A stretch of 64,000 nt of DNA. Origin: Centipeda flueggei ATCC 43531 (GTDB taxonomy: Bacteria; Bacillota; Negativicutes; Selenomonadales; Selenomonadaceae). The notes beneath the pieces are model-generated. The model was not told the DNA's origin. It did no database searches and saw only the letters and a list, made by a program, of their open reading frames with translations. A program made the translations under genes and the position numbers. The stretch spans positions 154,613 to 218,612 of the forward strand of contig NZ_GG694007.1 of the NCBI RefSeq assembly GCF_000160695.1. The letters are read 5' to 3'. The number at the start of each line of letters is the position of its first letter. Position 1 is the first letter of the stretch. Positions 42,457 to 50,188 of the stretch are shown piece after piece.

Positions 42457-43458
42457 CTACCTCTTCAGTCCGCTGCCGGGCACAGGAACAACAACACGAT
42501 AGTTGTCGGGCATCCCATTCGCAAAGAACGTCTGCGCCCCCGCCAGTGCCGCCGCCGCCGTCAGCTCTGCATAGATGCCGCGCTGCCCGAGAGCCTTTGA
42601 CGCCGTGAGGATCGCACCGTCCTCGACCGCAACGGCATCACCCTGACTGCTTCGCAGGACCCAGAGAATCTCCTCCATGCGCGGCGGCGCCTCCACGCGG
42701 ATCGTCTCCGCGATCGTGTGCCGATACGGTGTATGCGGCAGATGGTGGAGCGCCTCCACAACAGGCGCACACTTCGTGCTCTGCACACCGATAAAATGCG
42801 GCAGGCGGCCGATCTCCTCGAACCCCTGATAGAGCCCGAGAAGCATTGTCCCGTTGCCGATGGGGACAAAGATGTAGTCGGGCACCGCATCGCCGAGCTG
42901 CTGATAGATCTCATACGCCATGCTCTTCACCCCGTCGATGAAGAGGGGGTTGTAGATATGAGAGGCATAGTAGGCATCACCAAGCTCCTCCTGTGCCATC
43001 TCCATGGTCTGCGCACGTCCATTCGGCACGCGTACAATGTCTGCGCTGTATGCGGTAATCTGCTTGACCCGCTCTGCGGAGACATCATCGGGGACATAGA
43101 CACGGCACGCAATGCCCGCCGCCGCTGCGTACGCCGCAACCGCCGCCCCGGCGTTGCCTGCCGAGTCGACGACCACATGCTCAATGCCAATATGCGCCAG
43201 CTCCCCGATGAGACGCTTTGCGCCGCGATCCTTGAATGATCCGGTGGGCTGGCGATCCTCCATCTTGAAGTAAAACCGCTGACCGTCGATCATGCGCGGC
43301 AGGAGCGGTGTCGGCAGTTCACCGAGCGTTACCCCCGCATGGACATCCTCTGCGTCCATCGCGCTCTGGTACAGGCGAAACAGACCGCCGCACTCACACT
43401 GAAAGGCATGCGTTGCAACGGGATACTCCTTTTTGCATTGCTCACAGAAAAAGTGCAT
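42457..43458 (-). CDS. thrC: Threonine synthase
   Basis: 333 residues of the PLP fold-II family that converts O-phosphohomoserine to threonine. An N-terminal zinc-ribbon-like part (FFCEQCKKEYP, CECGGLFRL) precedes the PLP lysine in DRQPTGSFKDRGAK; the phosphate-binding loop is SAGNAGAAVAAYAAA, and PIGNGTMLLGLYQGF follows. The start is the ATG 9 bases after the AGGAGG-like site. It sits in the operon between the phosphoethanolamine transferase and ppx. Confidence 0.9.
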   Translation of the reverse strand: MHFFCEQCKKEYPVATHAFQCECGGLFRLYQSAMDAEDVHAGVTLGELPTPLLPRMIDGQRFYFKMEDRQPTGSFKDRGAKRLIGELAHIGIEHVVVDSAGNAGAAVAAYAAAAGIACRVYVPDDVSAERVKQITAYSADIVRVPNGRAQTMEMAQEELGDAYYASHIYNPLFIDGVKSMAYEIYQQLGDAVPDYIFVPIGNGTMLLGLYQGFEEIGRLPHFIGVQSTKCAPVVEALHHLPHTPYRHTIAETIRVEAPPRMEEILWVLRSSQGDAVAVEDGAILTASKALGQRGIYAELTAAAALAGAQTFFANGMPDNYRVVVPVPGSGLKR

Positions 43459-43468
43459 TGTGATCCTC

Positions 43469-45322
43469 CTATTTCTTCTCCGCGGCAGGGGCGCCCGCTG
43501 CATATATCGGCGGGTCAACATCCTCGGTCAGCGCGTGCGTCCCGAGCATTGTTGTCAGCGTCTCGCGCGTAAATCCATACGTGGCTGCCGAGAAATCCTG
43601 CCGTGGATCATAGCGGTTGTTCGGTGCGCCGAGGAGCCCGCAGACCGTATCGTACATCATATCGTTGGTGAAGTACGCGTCCTGCCGTGCGGCCAATGTC
43701 GCCGTACGGCGCGGCATCGCAGCGCGGTACTCCGGTGAGAGGTAGATGAACATCGGAATGTGCACCATGTCGAACTTGAACACGTCGGGGTTATGCGAGA
43801 TCTGCAGATCCTCCCCGTGATCGGAGAAATAGATCATCGCGCGCAGATTCAGATTCTTTTCCGCATAGGCAAAGATCTCCGAAAGAATATGATCGGTATA
43901 GAGAATGCTGTTCGCATAGGACGGCGCACTCGTCGCCGCCGAGTCTCCCGGTGCCGACGTGAACTTCGCCCATGTGTCGGGATAGCGGTTGTTGTAGTAG
44001 ATATGGCTGCCCATCAGATGCAGCACAACGAAATTATTCGCTTTTGGGTCAATACGCGTCAGATACGGGAGGAGGCTCTCGTCATACTTCGTTGTAAAAT
44101 TGTAAGAGTCATCTGTCCACTCTGCCTCATCGGCCGTCTTTGCGACCATCGTAATCGCACTGTCAAACTGCCCATAGCGCCCCTGATTGCTGAACCAGTA
44201 GGTCTTGTAGCCGATTTTCTTTGCCACATCGAGAATCGATGCCGACTCATAGAACTCCTTGTCATTGTACTGACTCTTCTCCGTCAGCGCACGCTCCAGC
44301 ACGGGAACGGTCTGCGTCCATGCCGAGTAGACATTCTGATAGACCAGGAACCCGTCCCGCCCCGTCATGCTCTCCAGCCACGGCGTATTCTCATACGGGA
44401 AGCCCGGCGTATAGGCATGCATATAGTCACGCGATGCCGATTCGCCGATGACAAAGATCACCGTCCCCGGAGCGCGCGCAGCAAGCGTATTCTCCAGATC
44501 GATGATGAGCGACTCATAGCGTTCGCCCTGATTCAGTCCATACGACTGCGTTTCTTCGACATACGATGTCACGTCTTCGTATAGGCCTGCAATCGAGCAC
44601 TGCGGAATGAGGACGAAGAGAACCCCTGCCGCGGCCACCATGGCCGCGACGAGTGCCCCCATACGCGAGCCCTCCGCACTCGGATAGATGCGGCGTGCGA
44701 GCACAAGGTGGCTGCGGTAGAGGAGATAGGTGAAGAGGAGGAGCAGCAGTACCACGCCGAGCGCGGGCACTGTCCCCACCGTCGACTCGATATAGTCCCC
44801 CGCCTCGTGCCAGTTTGTCAGATAGATCGCCATCAGTGAGGCGGGGCTGAGCGCGTGCCAGACCGTCAGATAGTAAGCGATCTGCGTCAGGGGGATAAGT
44901 GCCATGAGAAAGCCGAGCACGGCGAGCAGCGCCGCCGTCACGCGCCGATGCCCGAGCCGCAGGAACGCGCCGCCGAGCGCGGCGAGCGCGATCATCAGCG
45001 ACGTCCCGATCAGAAAATCATAGTAGATCAGCGACTTGTACCAGTCCTGATGATAGGTCCACACATAGAGCAGCGGGAACGTCAGACACCAGAGCAGCCC
45101 CGGCACCATTGCCCCAAGCATCCCGCGCGAGAACAGGGACACACCCAGCCCATACTGCAGCAGCATAAGGACAACAAGGACAGGAATGATCGCGGGAAGA
45201 AAATACTCCGCGCCCATGTCCTGTCCCATATCGATATAGGCGGCAATCAGTGCCAGGAAATAGGCACCTGCCGCCATTGCATAGCGGATCCACTCATTGC
45301 TCCGCTCCACACTTAGCTTCAT
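43469..45322 (-). CDS. Phosphoethanolamine transferase of the sulfatase fold (EptA/CptA-like)
   Basis: 617 residues. Five N-terminal membrane helices (about 12-210) and a periplasmic sulfatase domain. VIGESASRDYMHAY marks the nucleophile loop: Glu294 and Ser295 at the place of the Thr in EptA; FSDHGEDLQISH and LHLMGSH hold other metal ligands. It should move phosphoethanolamine from phosphatidylethanolamine to lipid A or a core sugar, masking charge. It is cotranscribed with the 3D-domain gene (11 bases) and thrC (10 bases). Confidence 0.85.
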   Translation of the reverse strand: MKLSVERSNEWIRYAMAAGAYFLALIAAYIDMGQDMGAEYFLPAIIPVLVVLMLLQYGLGVSLFSRGMLGAMVPGLLWCLTFPLLYVWTYHQDWYKSLIYYDFLIGTSLMIALAALGGAFLRLGHRRVTAALLAVLGFLMALIPLTQIAYYLTVWHALSPASLMAIYLTNWHEAGDYIESTVGTVPALGVVLLLLLFTYLLYRSHLVLARRIYPSAEGSRMGALVAAMVAAAGVLFVLIPQCSIAGLYEDVTSYVEETQSYGLNQGERYESLIIDLENTLAARAPGTVIFVIGESASRDYMHAYTPGFPYENTPWLESMTGRDGFLVYQNVYSAWTQTVPVLERALTEKSQYNDKEFYESASILDVAKKIGYKTYWFSNQGRYGQFDSAITMVAKTADEAEWTDDSYNFTTKYDESLLPYLTRIDPKANNFVVLHLMGSHIYYNNRYPDTWAKFTSAPGDSAATSAPSYANSILYTDHILSEIFAYAEKNLNLRAMIYFSDHGEDLQISHNPDVFKFDMVHIPMFIYLSPEYRAAMPRRTATLAARQDAYFTNDMMYDTVCGLLGAPNNRYDPRQDFSAATYGFTRETLTTMLGTHALTEDVDPPIYAAGAPAAEKK

Positions 45323-45333
45323 GAACGAATTCT

Positions 45334-46038
45334 CTACTCCATGATAAAGATCTCAAGATCCTGCCGGCCAAAGGACAGCGCCTCGGCATGTGTATCGAAA
45401 GCCACATCGATGCGATACCCGTTGATCGCATAGCCAACGTCCTCTGCCACAGCCTCACCATAGCCCGGGATGAAGACATGCGTCCCGAGCGGAATGACCG
45501 ACGGGTCAACAGCGATCACGCCATGGCGCACGAGAGTTCCCGTCGCCGTACGGCTGCTGTTTCCGGGATCGTATGCACTGTATGCCGTGGCCGACACATA
45601 GACCGAACGGCCGCCCCCGCGGCTCACCTGCGGTGCACGTTCATCAACGATGCCGAGCGCCGCGGGGTCATAGTCTGCACCGCCCGAGAGTACATGATAG
45701 GTTGCCTCACCGCAGATCCCGTCTACGACGAGCTGATGATCCGCCTGGCAGCGTTCGATCGCCTCACGTGTCAGCGGGCCTGCGATGCCGTCCGCCGCCC
45801 CCGCAAGGTAGCCGCTCTGAATCAGCAGCTCCTGCACATGCCTGACCGCGCCGCCGCGCATCCCCTCCTTGACGAGGATATGCGCTGCCTCGGCGGGCAT
45901 CTGCACCATCAGCGGCGCGCAGACCGCCAGTGCCGTTCCTGCGGCGAGACTGCGGCGCAGCGTCCGCCGCGAAATATGACGTCCATGCCCGAAGATATGT
46001 TTCACTGCAAAAAGGAGTTTTCGTATCCGCGTCATCAT
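45334..46038 (-). CDS. 3D-domain cell-wall protein with peptidoglycan-binding domain
   Basis: 234 residues from the ATG at 46038 (or 46035, which is 7 bases after GGGAG). A signal/Tat-like N-terminus (RRTLRRSLAAGTALAVCAPL) is followed by a PG_binding_1 unit (RGGAVRHVQELLIQSGYLAGAADGIAGPLTREAI) and a C-terminal 3D domain (TATGTLVRHGVIAVDPSVIPLG, VAEDVGYAINGYRIDVAF). The three conserved Asp of the 3D fold are present. It likely cuts or remodels peptidoglycan, as MltA-like lytic transglycosylases do. Confidence 0.85.
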   Translation of the reverse strand: MMTRIRKLLFAVKHIFGHGRHISRRTLRRSLAAGTALAVCAPLMVQMPAEAAHILVKEGMRGGAVRHVQELLIQSGYLAGAADGIAGPLTREAIERCQADHQLVVDGICGEATYHVLSGGADYDPAALGIVDERAPQVSRGGGRSVYVSATAYSAYDPGNSSRTATGTLVRHGVIAVDPSVIPLGTHVFIPGYGEAVAEDVGYAINGYRIDVAFDTHAEALSFGRQDLEIFIME

Positions 46039-46139
46039 AATGCTCCCTTCGTCCTTCTTGGCTGTATCCATTCCCTTATGTCTATACAGCACATCCACTT
46101 CTTTCAATAAGAATATTTTACTATAAAGAAGGAAATCCG

Positions 46140-46970
46140 TCAAACCGAAGCCATCTCAATGGCAGGGGCGCGCCTGATGAACCCGTCCTCCGCCGCGTAC
46201 CGATAGAAGCAGCGCAGCCCCTCAAGCGTCTCTGCGTCCAGCTGCCAGACCACGGCATGTCCGAGATACTCCGTCAGCTCTGTGCGCGTAAAGCGCCCGT
46301 CCGCGAGCACCTCGCCGATCGCCGCGTCCTTTACGCGCTCCCAGTCTCGGAACGCCCCTGCGATGCGTTCATGTACCATGTGAAGTGCCGCGGGGTGTGT
46401 CGCCGCGAACGAACGCGCCGCCGCCCAGATCCCAAACACCATGCGCAGCCCCGTCAGACGCTTCCACTCGCGCGCGAGATCGTAGATATAGATTCCCCGC
46501 GGCGCATGATGATAGAGCTCCAGGGCATCATCACCGATAAACATCGACGCTGCCGCACCATCCGGCACGGGATCGTCGGGCGTGAGCGGCCGCACCTCAT
46601 ACATCGGCGCAGCATCATAGAGGCGATGCAGAATGATTTTCAGCAGCACATGGGACGAGGCGGACTTGTCCGAGAGCACGACGCGCTGCGCCCCGATCTC
46701 CTCCGCCGGCACACGACTGACGAGAAGCACGCTCCGCACATCGCCGTCCGAGGCGATGCACACATCGGGCAGAATGAGCAAATCATCGGCATGATGCGCG
46801 TATGTAATCGACGAGACCCCCGACACATCGAGATGCTTCGCCTCAAGACGGTCGTTCAGCTGTGCAGGCACCGCACGCAGGATATCCAGCCCCTCCGCCG
46901 CTCCATGCGCAAGCGCATACGTCAGCGGCAGCACATTGAGAAACGCAATATGACCCACGCGCGGCACCAT
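46140..46970 (-). CDS. mqnA: Menaquinone biosynthesis protein MqnA (chorismate dehydratase)
   Basis: 276 residues. Typical MqnA order: VGHIAFLNVLPLTYALAHG, the L-D-V-S-G-V-S-S-I-T-Y segment, SVLLVSRVPAEEIGAQRV, SASSHVLLKIIL and IGDDALELYHHAPRGIYIYDLAREW. It removes water from chorismate to make 3-enolpyruvylbenzoate, first step of the futalosine route. Other mqn genes are not in the window. Promoter not evident; a repeat lies 20 bases upstream. Confidence 0.92.
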   Translation of the reverse strand: MVPRVGHIAFLNVLPLTYALAHGAAEGLDILRAVPAQLNDRLEAKHLDVSGVSSITYAHHADDLLILPDVCIASDGDVRSVLLVSRVPAEEIGAQRVVLSDKSASSHVLLKIILHRLYDAAPMYEVRPLTPDDPVPDGAAASMFIGDDALELYHHAPRGIYIYDLAREWKRLTGLRMVFGIWAAARSFAATHPAALHMVHERIAGAFRDWERVKDAAIGEVLADGRFTRTELTEYLGHAVVWQLDAETLEGLRCFYRYAAEDGFIRRAPAIEMASV

Positions 46971-46991
46971 GCTCAGCCCTCCTCTGAATCG

Positions 46992-47156
46992 AAGGAATCA
47001 CTGATAAAATGAGGTTGCCGGATTGGCGTAGATTTTTTGTCCGATTGAGCCAGCAAACCGGACGCATAGCAAAAGCTATGTGGAGGATTTGCTAACGAAA
47101 AGCGGGCGAAAAAGATGCGTCAAGATGGTCGTGCCGAATTTATCAGTGCTTCCTTA
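46992..47156. repeat. Dispersed element, full-length inverted copy
   Basis: AAGGAATCACTGATAAAATG to AATTTATCAGTGCTTCCTTAA, the reverse orientation of the 15.7-kb copy, with TTGGCGTAGATTTTTTGTCC and a middle hairpin (CATAGC..GCTATG). Confidence 0.85.
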
Positions 47157-47271
47157 AGTTACACCTCTATTATAATCCCAATGCGCAAAAAAATACAGTA
47201 TGTTGAAAATATATCTTTCCCATTGGTTTGGTCGTCTCTAGGGAAACACTGATAAGGTGCTTGCCTCCTGA

Positions 47272-47300
47272 TTGACACTGCCAAACTTTTCCTATATCAT
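47272..47300 (+). promoter_or_regulatory. Promoter of candidate RNA 1
   Basis: TTGACA and TATCAT 17 bases apart. Confidence 0.6.
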
Positions 47301-47306
47301 AAAAGT

Positions 47307-47402
47307 GAAAGAGGAGAACGACCGAAGGCGTCAGGCTGTCGGCGGCATTTGCTGTCCGGCGGGGGTGACCTGTAAGCATGGACGCGGCGTTTCCTCTTTC
47401 TG
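47307..47402 (+). ncRNA. Candidate structured RNA 1
   Basis: GAAAGAGGA (47307-47315) pairs perfectly with TCCTCTTTC (47392-47400), closing an 85-base GC-rich interior. A second hairpin ATCTCAAGATCGT (47406-47441) follows but lacks a T-run. I compared it by eye to 4.5S, 6S and common riboswitch cores and found none. An overlapping frame on the plus strand has no ribosome site. Confidence 0.4.
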
Positions 47403-47570
47403 CAAATCTCAAGATCGTTCCGATCTACACGATCTTGAGATCACCAAACTCATGATCAAAAATGCCGTCTTGAAAAGATACAGTCATTCGGAAAGTGTTC
47501 TGCAATACACACCTGACGCACCGTGGGGTTTCTTGCAACTCACACGGCTTCAGCCGCAAATGTGACTGCG

Positions 47571-47599
47571 TTGACTTCATGCCGTCACCATGCTACAAT
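47571..47599 (+). promoter_or_regulatory. Promoter reading into the decayed toxin region
   Basis: TTGACT, 17 bases, TACAAT. It points against the minus-strand pseudogene and would make antisense RNA to its end. Confidence 0.5.
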
Positions 47600-47617
47600 A
47601 TGGCTAACAAAAGAGGC

Positions 47618-48401
47618 TTATTCCTCCCCCTGTTTATCGATCAGGACTTGTGGGGGAATCGGCTTCACAGAAGGCGTTTGACTCTCTTCGCCCGGGCTCA
47701 TAACCCGGATACGTTGCGGGGAAACGCCTTTGGGAAGTCTCCCCTCGGCCGCACTAACGCCTGTCTTCGGACGTGGCGCAGCGGCGAGGGGAGATTTTTT
47801 CACAGTAAACGCATCAGCATCCACTTCCGTCTTTACATTCCGCCTCACACCTGATACAATAGCGGCAGATAAAGCATCTTGTGTCGTGCCTTTGCTAAGG
47901 GAATCGCTCTTAGCAGACTGCTCCCACAGGATGCTTTCTTGTTCATATATAGATACATGCCTTTGCTGCATTCTGTTCGACGAACCATAAAAGCCTCCAT
48001 CCATTTTCAACGGAAGATTATCTGTAAGGCACGCATTTTCTCTCCCCCTCTAAATCATATTCCCTCGGGAAAAATAGCTTCCTCTGAATGTCCCATCCCA
48101 CGACATCTATTCGTACGGTCGAACACCTCAAACGCTGCATCGTATGATACACTGCCAGCAGCTCTTCGTTCTCGTCAACCGCCTTAGAACAACGATTGAC
48201 ATTCTCAAGATACTTTGCGATAATGCATCTAGAAGCTTGAGGTGCGCCTCCTTTGGTGGGGGTCTGGAACGCACTCTCGAGCTTTTTGGATTGCTGTGAC
48301 TTCGTGCAGATAGCCCCCCCCGATATTCCCTTTTCGCCTTGCCCAAATCTACCTCGTCTGCTATACTGAGAATGCTAAAGGACTATTCGTGAGTGGAGCA
48401 T
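47618..48401 (-). pseudogene. Decayed polymorphic toxin-like gene with ART-PolyVal traces
   Basis: From an ATG with GGGAGG (48401) the frame reads MLHSRIVL, then TAG, then SRRGRFGQGEKGISGGAICT through a G8 run. The same frame has LENVNRCSKAVDENEELLAV, which resembles the SKVVDENGEPLVVYHG signature of ART-PolyVal-type proteins; AAFEVFDRTN continues in a second frame, and ACLTDNLPLKMDGGFYGSSN to PPQVLIDKQGEE in the end frame. At least three shifts and one stop separate the pieces. The last piece is an open frame of 129 codons. Family assignment rests on remembered motif similarity. Confidence 0.5.
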
Positions 48402-48493
48402 GATGCCTCCCAGCCGCACCTGTTCGGGACGCGACTCAGCGAGCAGTCCTCTTTTATTTATATACCAATGATAACAGAACGTGCCCGCACGCC

Positions 48494-48522
48494 TTGACAA
48501 TATCTGCCGCCGTCAGTATACT
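48494..48522 (+). promoter_or_regulatory. Strong promoter of candidate RNA 2
   Basis: TTGACA, 17 bases, TATACT. Confidence 0.75.
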
Positions 48523-48528
48523 TGAGAA

Positions 48529-48604
48529 AAATGAGCCTTGCAGGGCGGATCGTCCCGGCGCTTTGTGCCGTTGGATAGCTTGCACCCATGGCAGGGCTCT
48601 TTTT
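48529..48604 (+). ncRNA. Candidate small RNA 2, about 76 nt
   Basis: Directly after the promoter, GAGCCTTGC (48533-48541) pairs with GCAGGGCTC (48591-48599; one G-U), closing a multi-stem body with GGGCGGATCGTCCC and CGGCGCTTTGTGCCG hairpins. TTTTT follows at once, so the closing stem is also the terminator. No start codon with ribosome site lies inside. I do not recognise the family. Confidence 0.6.
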
Positions 48605-48648
48605 ATGTACGCAGAGCATATCTCTAAGCACCATAAGAGTATAGTACG

Positions 48649-48798
48649 TCATGCTGTCCAAACAGCCTCTTCCACGTAGATTTTCCATAGCATCTCTTCA
48701 GTACAATTGGAACAATCACCGTGCTTCCATTCTTCATTCCGAAAAATCCACAACACGCAGATATCCCTTGTCTTTTTAGCAGTGAAGGTGTACCACAT
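48649..48798 (-). CDS. Small ORF, 49 aa, unknown
   Basis: MWYTFTAKKTRDICVLWIFR continues with a Cys-rich, acidic tail (DCSNCTEEMLWKIYVEE) and ends in AVWTA. A stop lies directly before the ATG and AAGAG is the only ribosome-site-like word, so it is weakly supported. Composition is protein-like. It lies between the immunity-like and toxin-like remnants on the same strand. Confidence 0.35.
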   Translation of the reverse strand: MWYTFTAKKTRDICVLWIFRNEEWKHGDCSNCTEEMLWKIYVEEAVWTA

Positions 48799-48862
48799 CT
48801 CTTAAGAAGAGGTTGAACCTCCGCCCTCTATTGGTGGGGGGCTTCCTCTTTTTGTATAAAGA

Positions 48863-48891
48863 AAAGCACTCTGCGTGTTGCAAAGTGCTTT
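48863..48891 (-). terminator. Hairpin at the end of the immunity-like gene
   Basis: AAAGCACT and AGTGCTTT pair on the minus strand, followed by TCTTTAT. Confidence 0.65.
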
Positions 48892-49158
48892 ATGCGAGCG
48901 CATACTTCCGAAGGCTCTCGTGGTGATATTTCCCCATAAGATTCAAAAATGCACAGCACGCTGAAGTCTCGTCGGGAAAATCCGTCGATCCACGAAACGC
49001 CCTCGTTCGTTGATCGAAACCTCATAGCCGTCTGCCGAATATCTAATGCAATAAACAATCTCAAGCGTAATGGGTTCTGATTCATCCAGAGAATAGCAGT
49101 GCGTGTCAATCTGCTCATTTTGCAAAACTTTACGCAAATCTTTTATGCCCATCCTCAT
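48890..49158 (-). pseudogene. Imm59-like immunity protein gene with one frameshift
   Basis: The frame from ATG 49158 gives KDLRKVLQNEQIDTHCYSLD and YEVSINERGRFVDRRIF, then leaves the family pattern and stops. One base added near 48977 (TTTT run) restores FPDETSACCAFLNLMGKYHH to the stop at 48890, just where a terminator starts. The YSLD, W/Y-EV-x-x-x-ERG and A-C-x-F layout matches small immunity proteins of the Imm59 type that protect against polymorphic toxins. A single read error could also explain it. Confidence 0.5.
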
Positions 49159-49210
49159 GCAGTCCCTTTCGTCCCTTAAATATCCAGAACACTAGCCCAT
49201 CCCTTATGAT

Positions 49211-49294
49211 TCACTCAAGCGGTTCATTCTCGCCAACAGCATCATAAAGGAGCCATGCGGGAGCATTATACTCCTCTGCTGTTGGATGGGTGGG
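49211..49294 (-). pseudogene. C-terminal scrap of a lost gene
   Basis: A 28-codon open frame reading PTAEEYNAPAWLLYDAVGEN and ending PLE before TGA has real-protein composition but no start. It lies between the DeoR terminator hairpin and the immunity-like remnant. Confidence 0.3.
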
Positions 49295-49302
49295 TCAAGG
49301 TG

Positions 49303-49333
49303 CTGCTGTACGAAGTTTTCGCTCCGTACAGCA
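49303..49333 (-). terminator. Hairpin after the DeoR-type gene
   Basis: CTGCTGTACG and CGTACAGCAG arms; resembles the hairpin at 34473 (CTGCTGAACGAAG). Confidence 0.5.
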
Positions 49334-49342
49334 GGACCGCCA

Positions 49343-50098
49343 TCACACCAACAGTTTCACATCGTGCTCGTCCAGAAATCTTTTCCACTCCTCCGACGGC
49401 TCACGGTCGGCGGCGAGGTAGGAGAGCGCACTGATGTCACCGAAGTGCACCAGTGCCGTCTTGTCGAATTTGCTGTGATCGGCCAGCAGGATCACGCTGC
49501 GCGCCTGCCGCATCATCACCTCTTTGACCTCGCTCTCGCTCTCGTTGGACTCCATCAGCCCCTTGGCGAGGTCGAGCGCCTTGCAGCTGATGATCGTATA
49601 GTCCGCATGATAGCCCGCCAGCATCCGCGTCGCCGCAGGCCCCGTCAGGGAGCAGGAACTCGCGCGAAAGTTCCCGCCCGTGCAGATCATACGGAAATCA
49701 CTCGAACGAAAATCGTACATCAGCCGAACGGAATTGGTGATGACGGTGATGTTCGGCGTCTTCACGAGGCGGCTCAGCAGCATCTGACAGGTCGTGCTGG
49801 AGTCCACCATAATGGTGTCCCCCTCGTGGATCAAGGGGTGCGCCGCATCGGCAATCCGCAGTTTGCTCTCCTGGTTCTGCCCGCTGCGCCGTACAAACGA
49901 AAGATCCTCACTCGTCGCCTCCGCAAGGACCGCACCGCCATAGCTTCGGTGCAGCAGTTTCTTTTGTTCCAGCTTCTCCAGATCGCGGCGGACGGTCTCT
50001 TCCGTCACATGAAACGCCTCTGCCAGTTTTCCCACATACACCCTGCCGTCACGGGTCAACATCTCCATCACGCGCTGCCGCCGCTCTACGCCCAGCAT
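49343..50098 (-). CDS. DeoR/GlpR-family regulator of the rhamnose operon
   Basis: 251 residues. N-terminal winged helix (ERRQRVMEMLTRDGRVYVGKLAEAFHVTEETVRRDLEKLEQ) and a C-terminal sugar-phosphate sensor domain (DTIMVDSSTTCQMLLSRL, ITVITNSVRLMYDF, LADHSKFDKTALVHFGDI). It follows the operon on the same strand but a terminator at 50121-50160 separates them, so it probably has its own promoter or read-through. It should release the rhaB promoter when rhamnulose 1-phosphate is present (inference). Confidence 0.85.
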   Translation of the reverse strand: MLGVERRQRVMEMLTRDGRVYVGKLAEAFHVTEETVRRDLEKLEQKKLLHRSYGGAVLAEATSEDLSFVRRSGQNQESKLRIADAAHPLIHEGDTIMVDSSTTCQMLLSRLVKTPNITVITNSVRLMYDFRSSDFRMICTGGNFRASSCSLTGPAATRMLAGYHADYTIISCKALDLAKGLMESNESESEVKEVMMRQARSVILLADHSKFDKTALVHFGDISALSYLAADREPSEEWKRFLDEHDVKLLV

Positions 50099-50120
50099 AG
50101 CAAACCTCCTCTATGGAATG

Positions 50121-50160
50121 AAAAATACCGATTCCTTCCGCGTGAGAAAGGAATCGGTAT
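50121..50160 (-). terminator. Terminator of the rhamnose operon
   Basis: ATACCGATTCCTT and AAGGAATCGGTAT pair perfectly; the minus-strand side ends in TATTTTT. Confidence 0.85.
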
Positions 50161-50188
50161 ATGTATGCGATGAAACGCCGGGCCAATA

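Noticed and set aside
47307..47402. 4.5S (SRP) RNA or 6S RNA
   Set aside because: The GGAAGGAAGCAGC-type SRP loop is absent and the length is far below 6S RNA.
47272..47565. A 97-codon plus-strand frame over the candidate RNA
   Set aside because: No ribosome site, mixed composition, and it overlaps a stem structure and promoter that are better explained as RNA.
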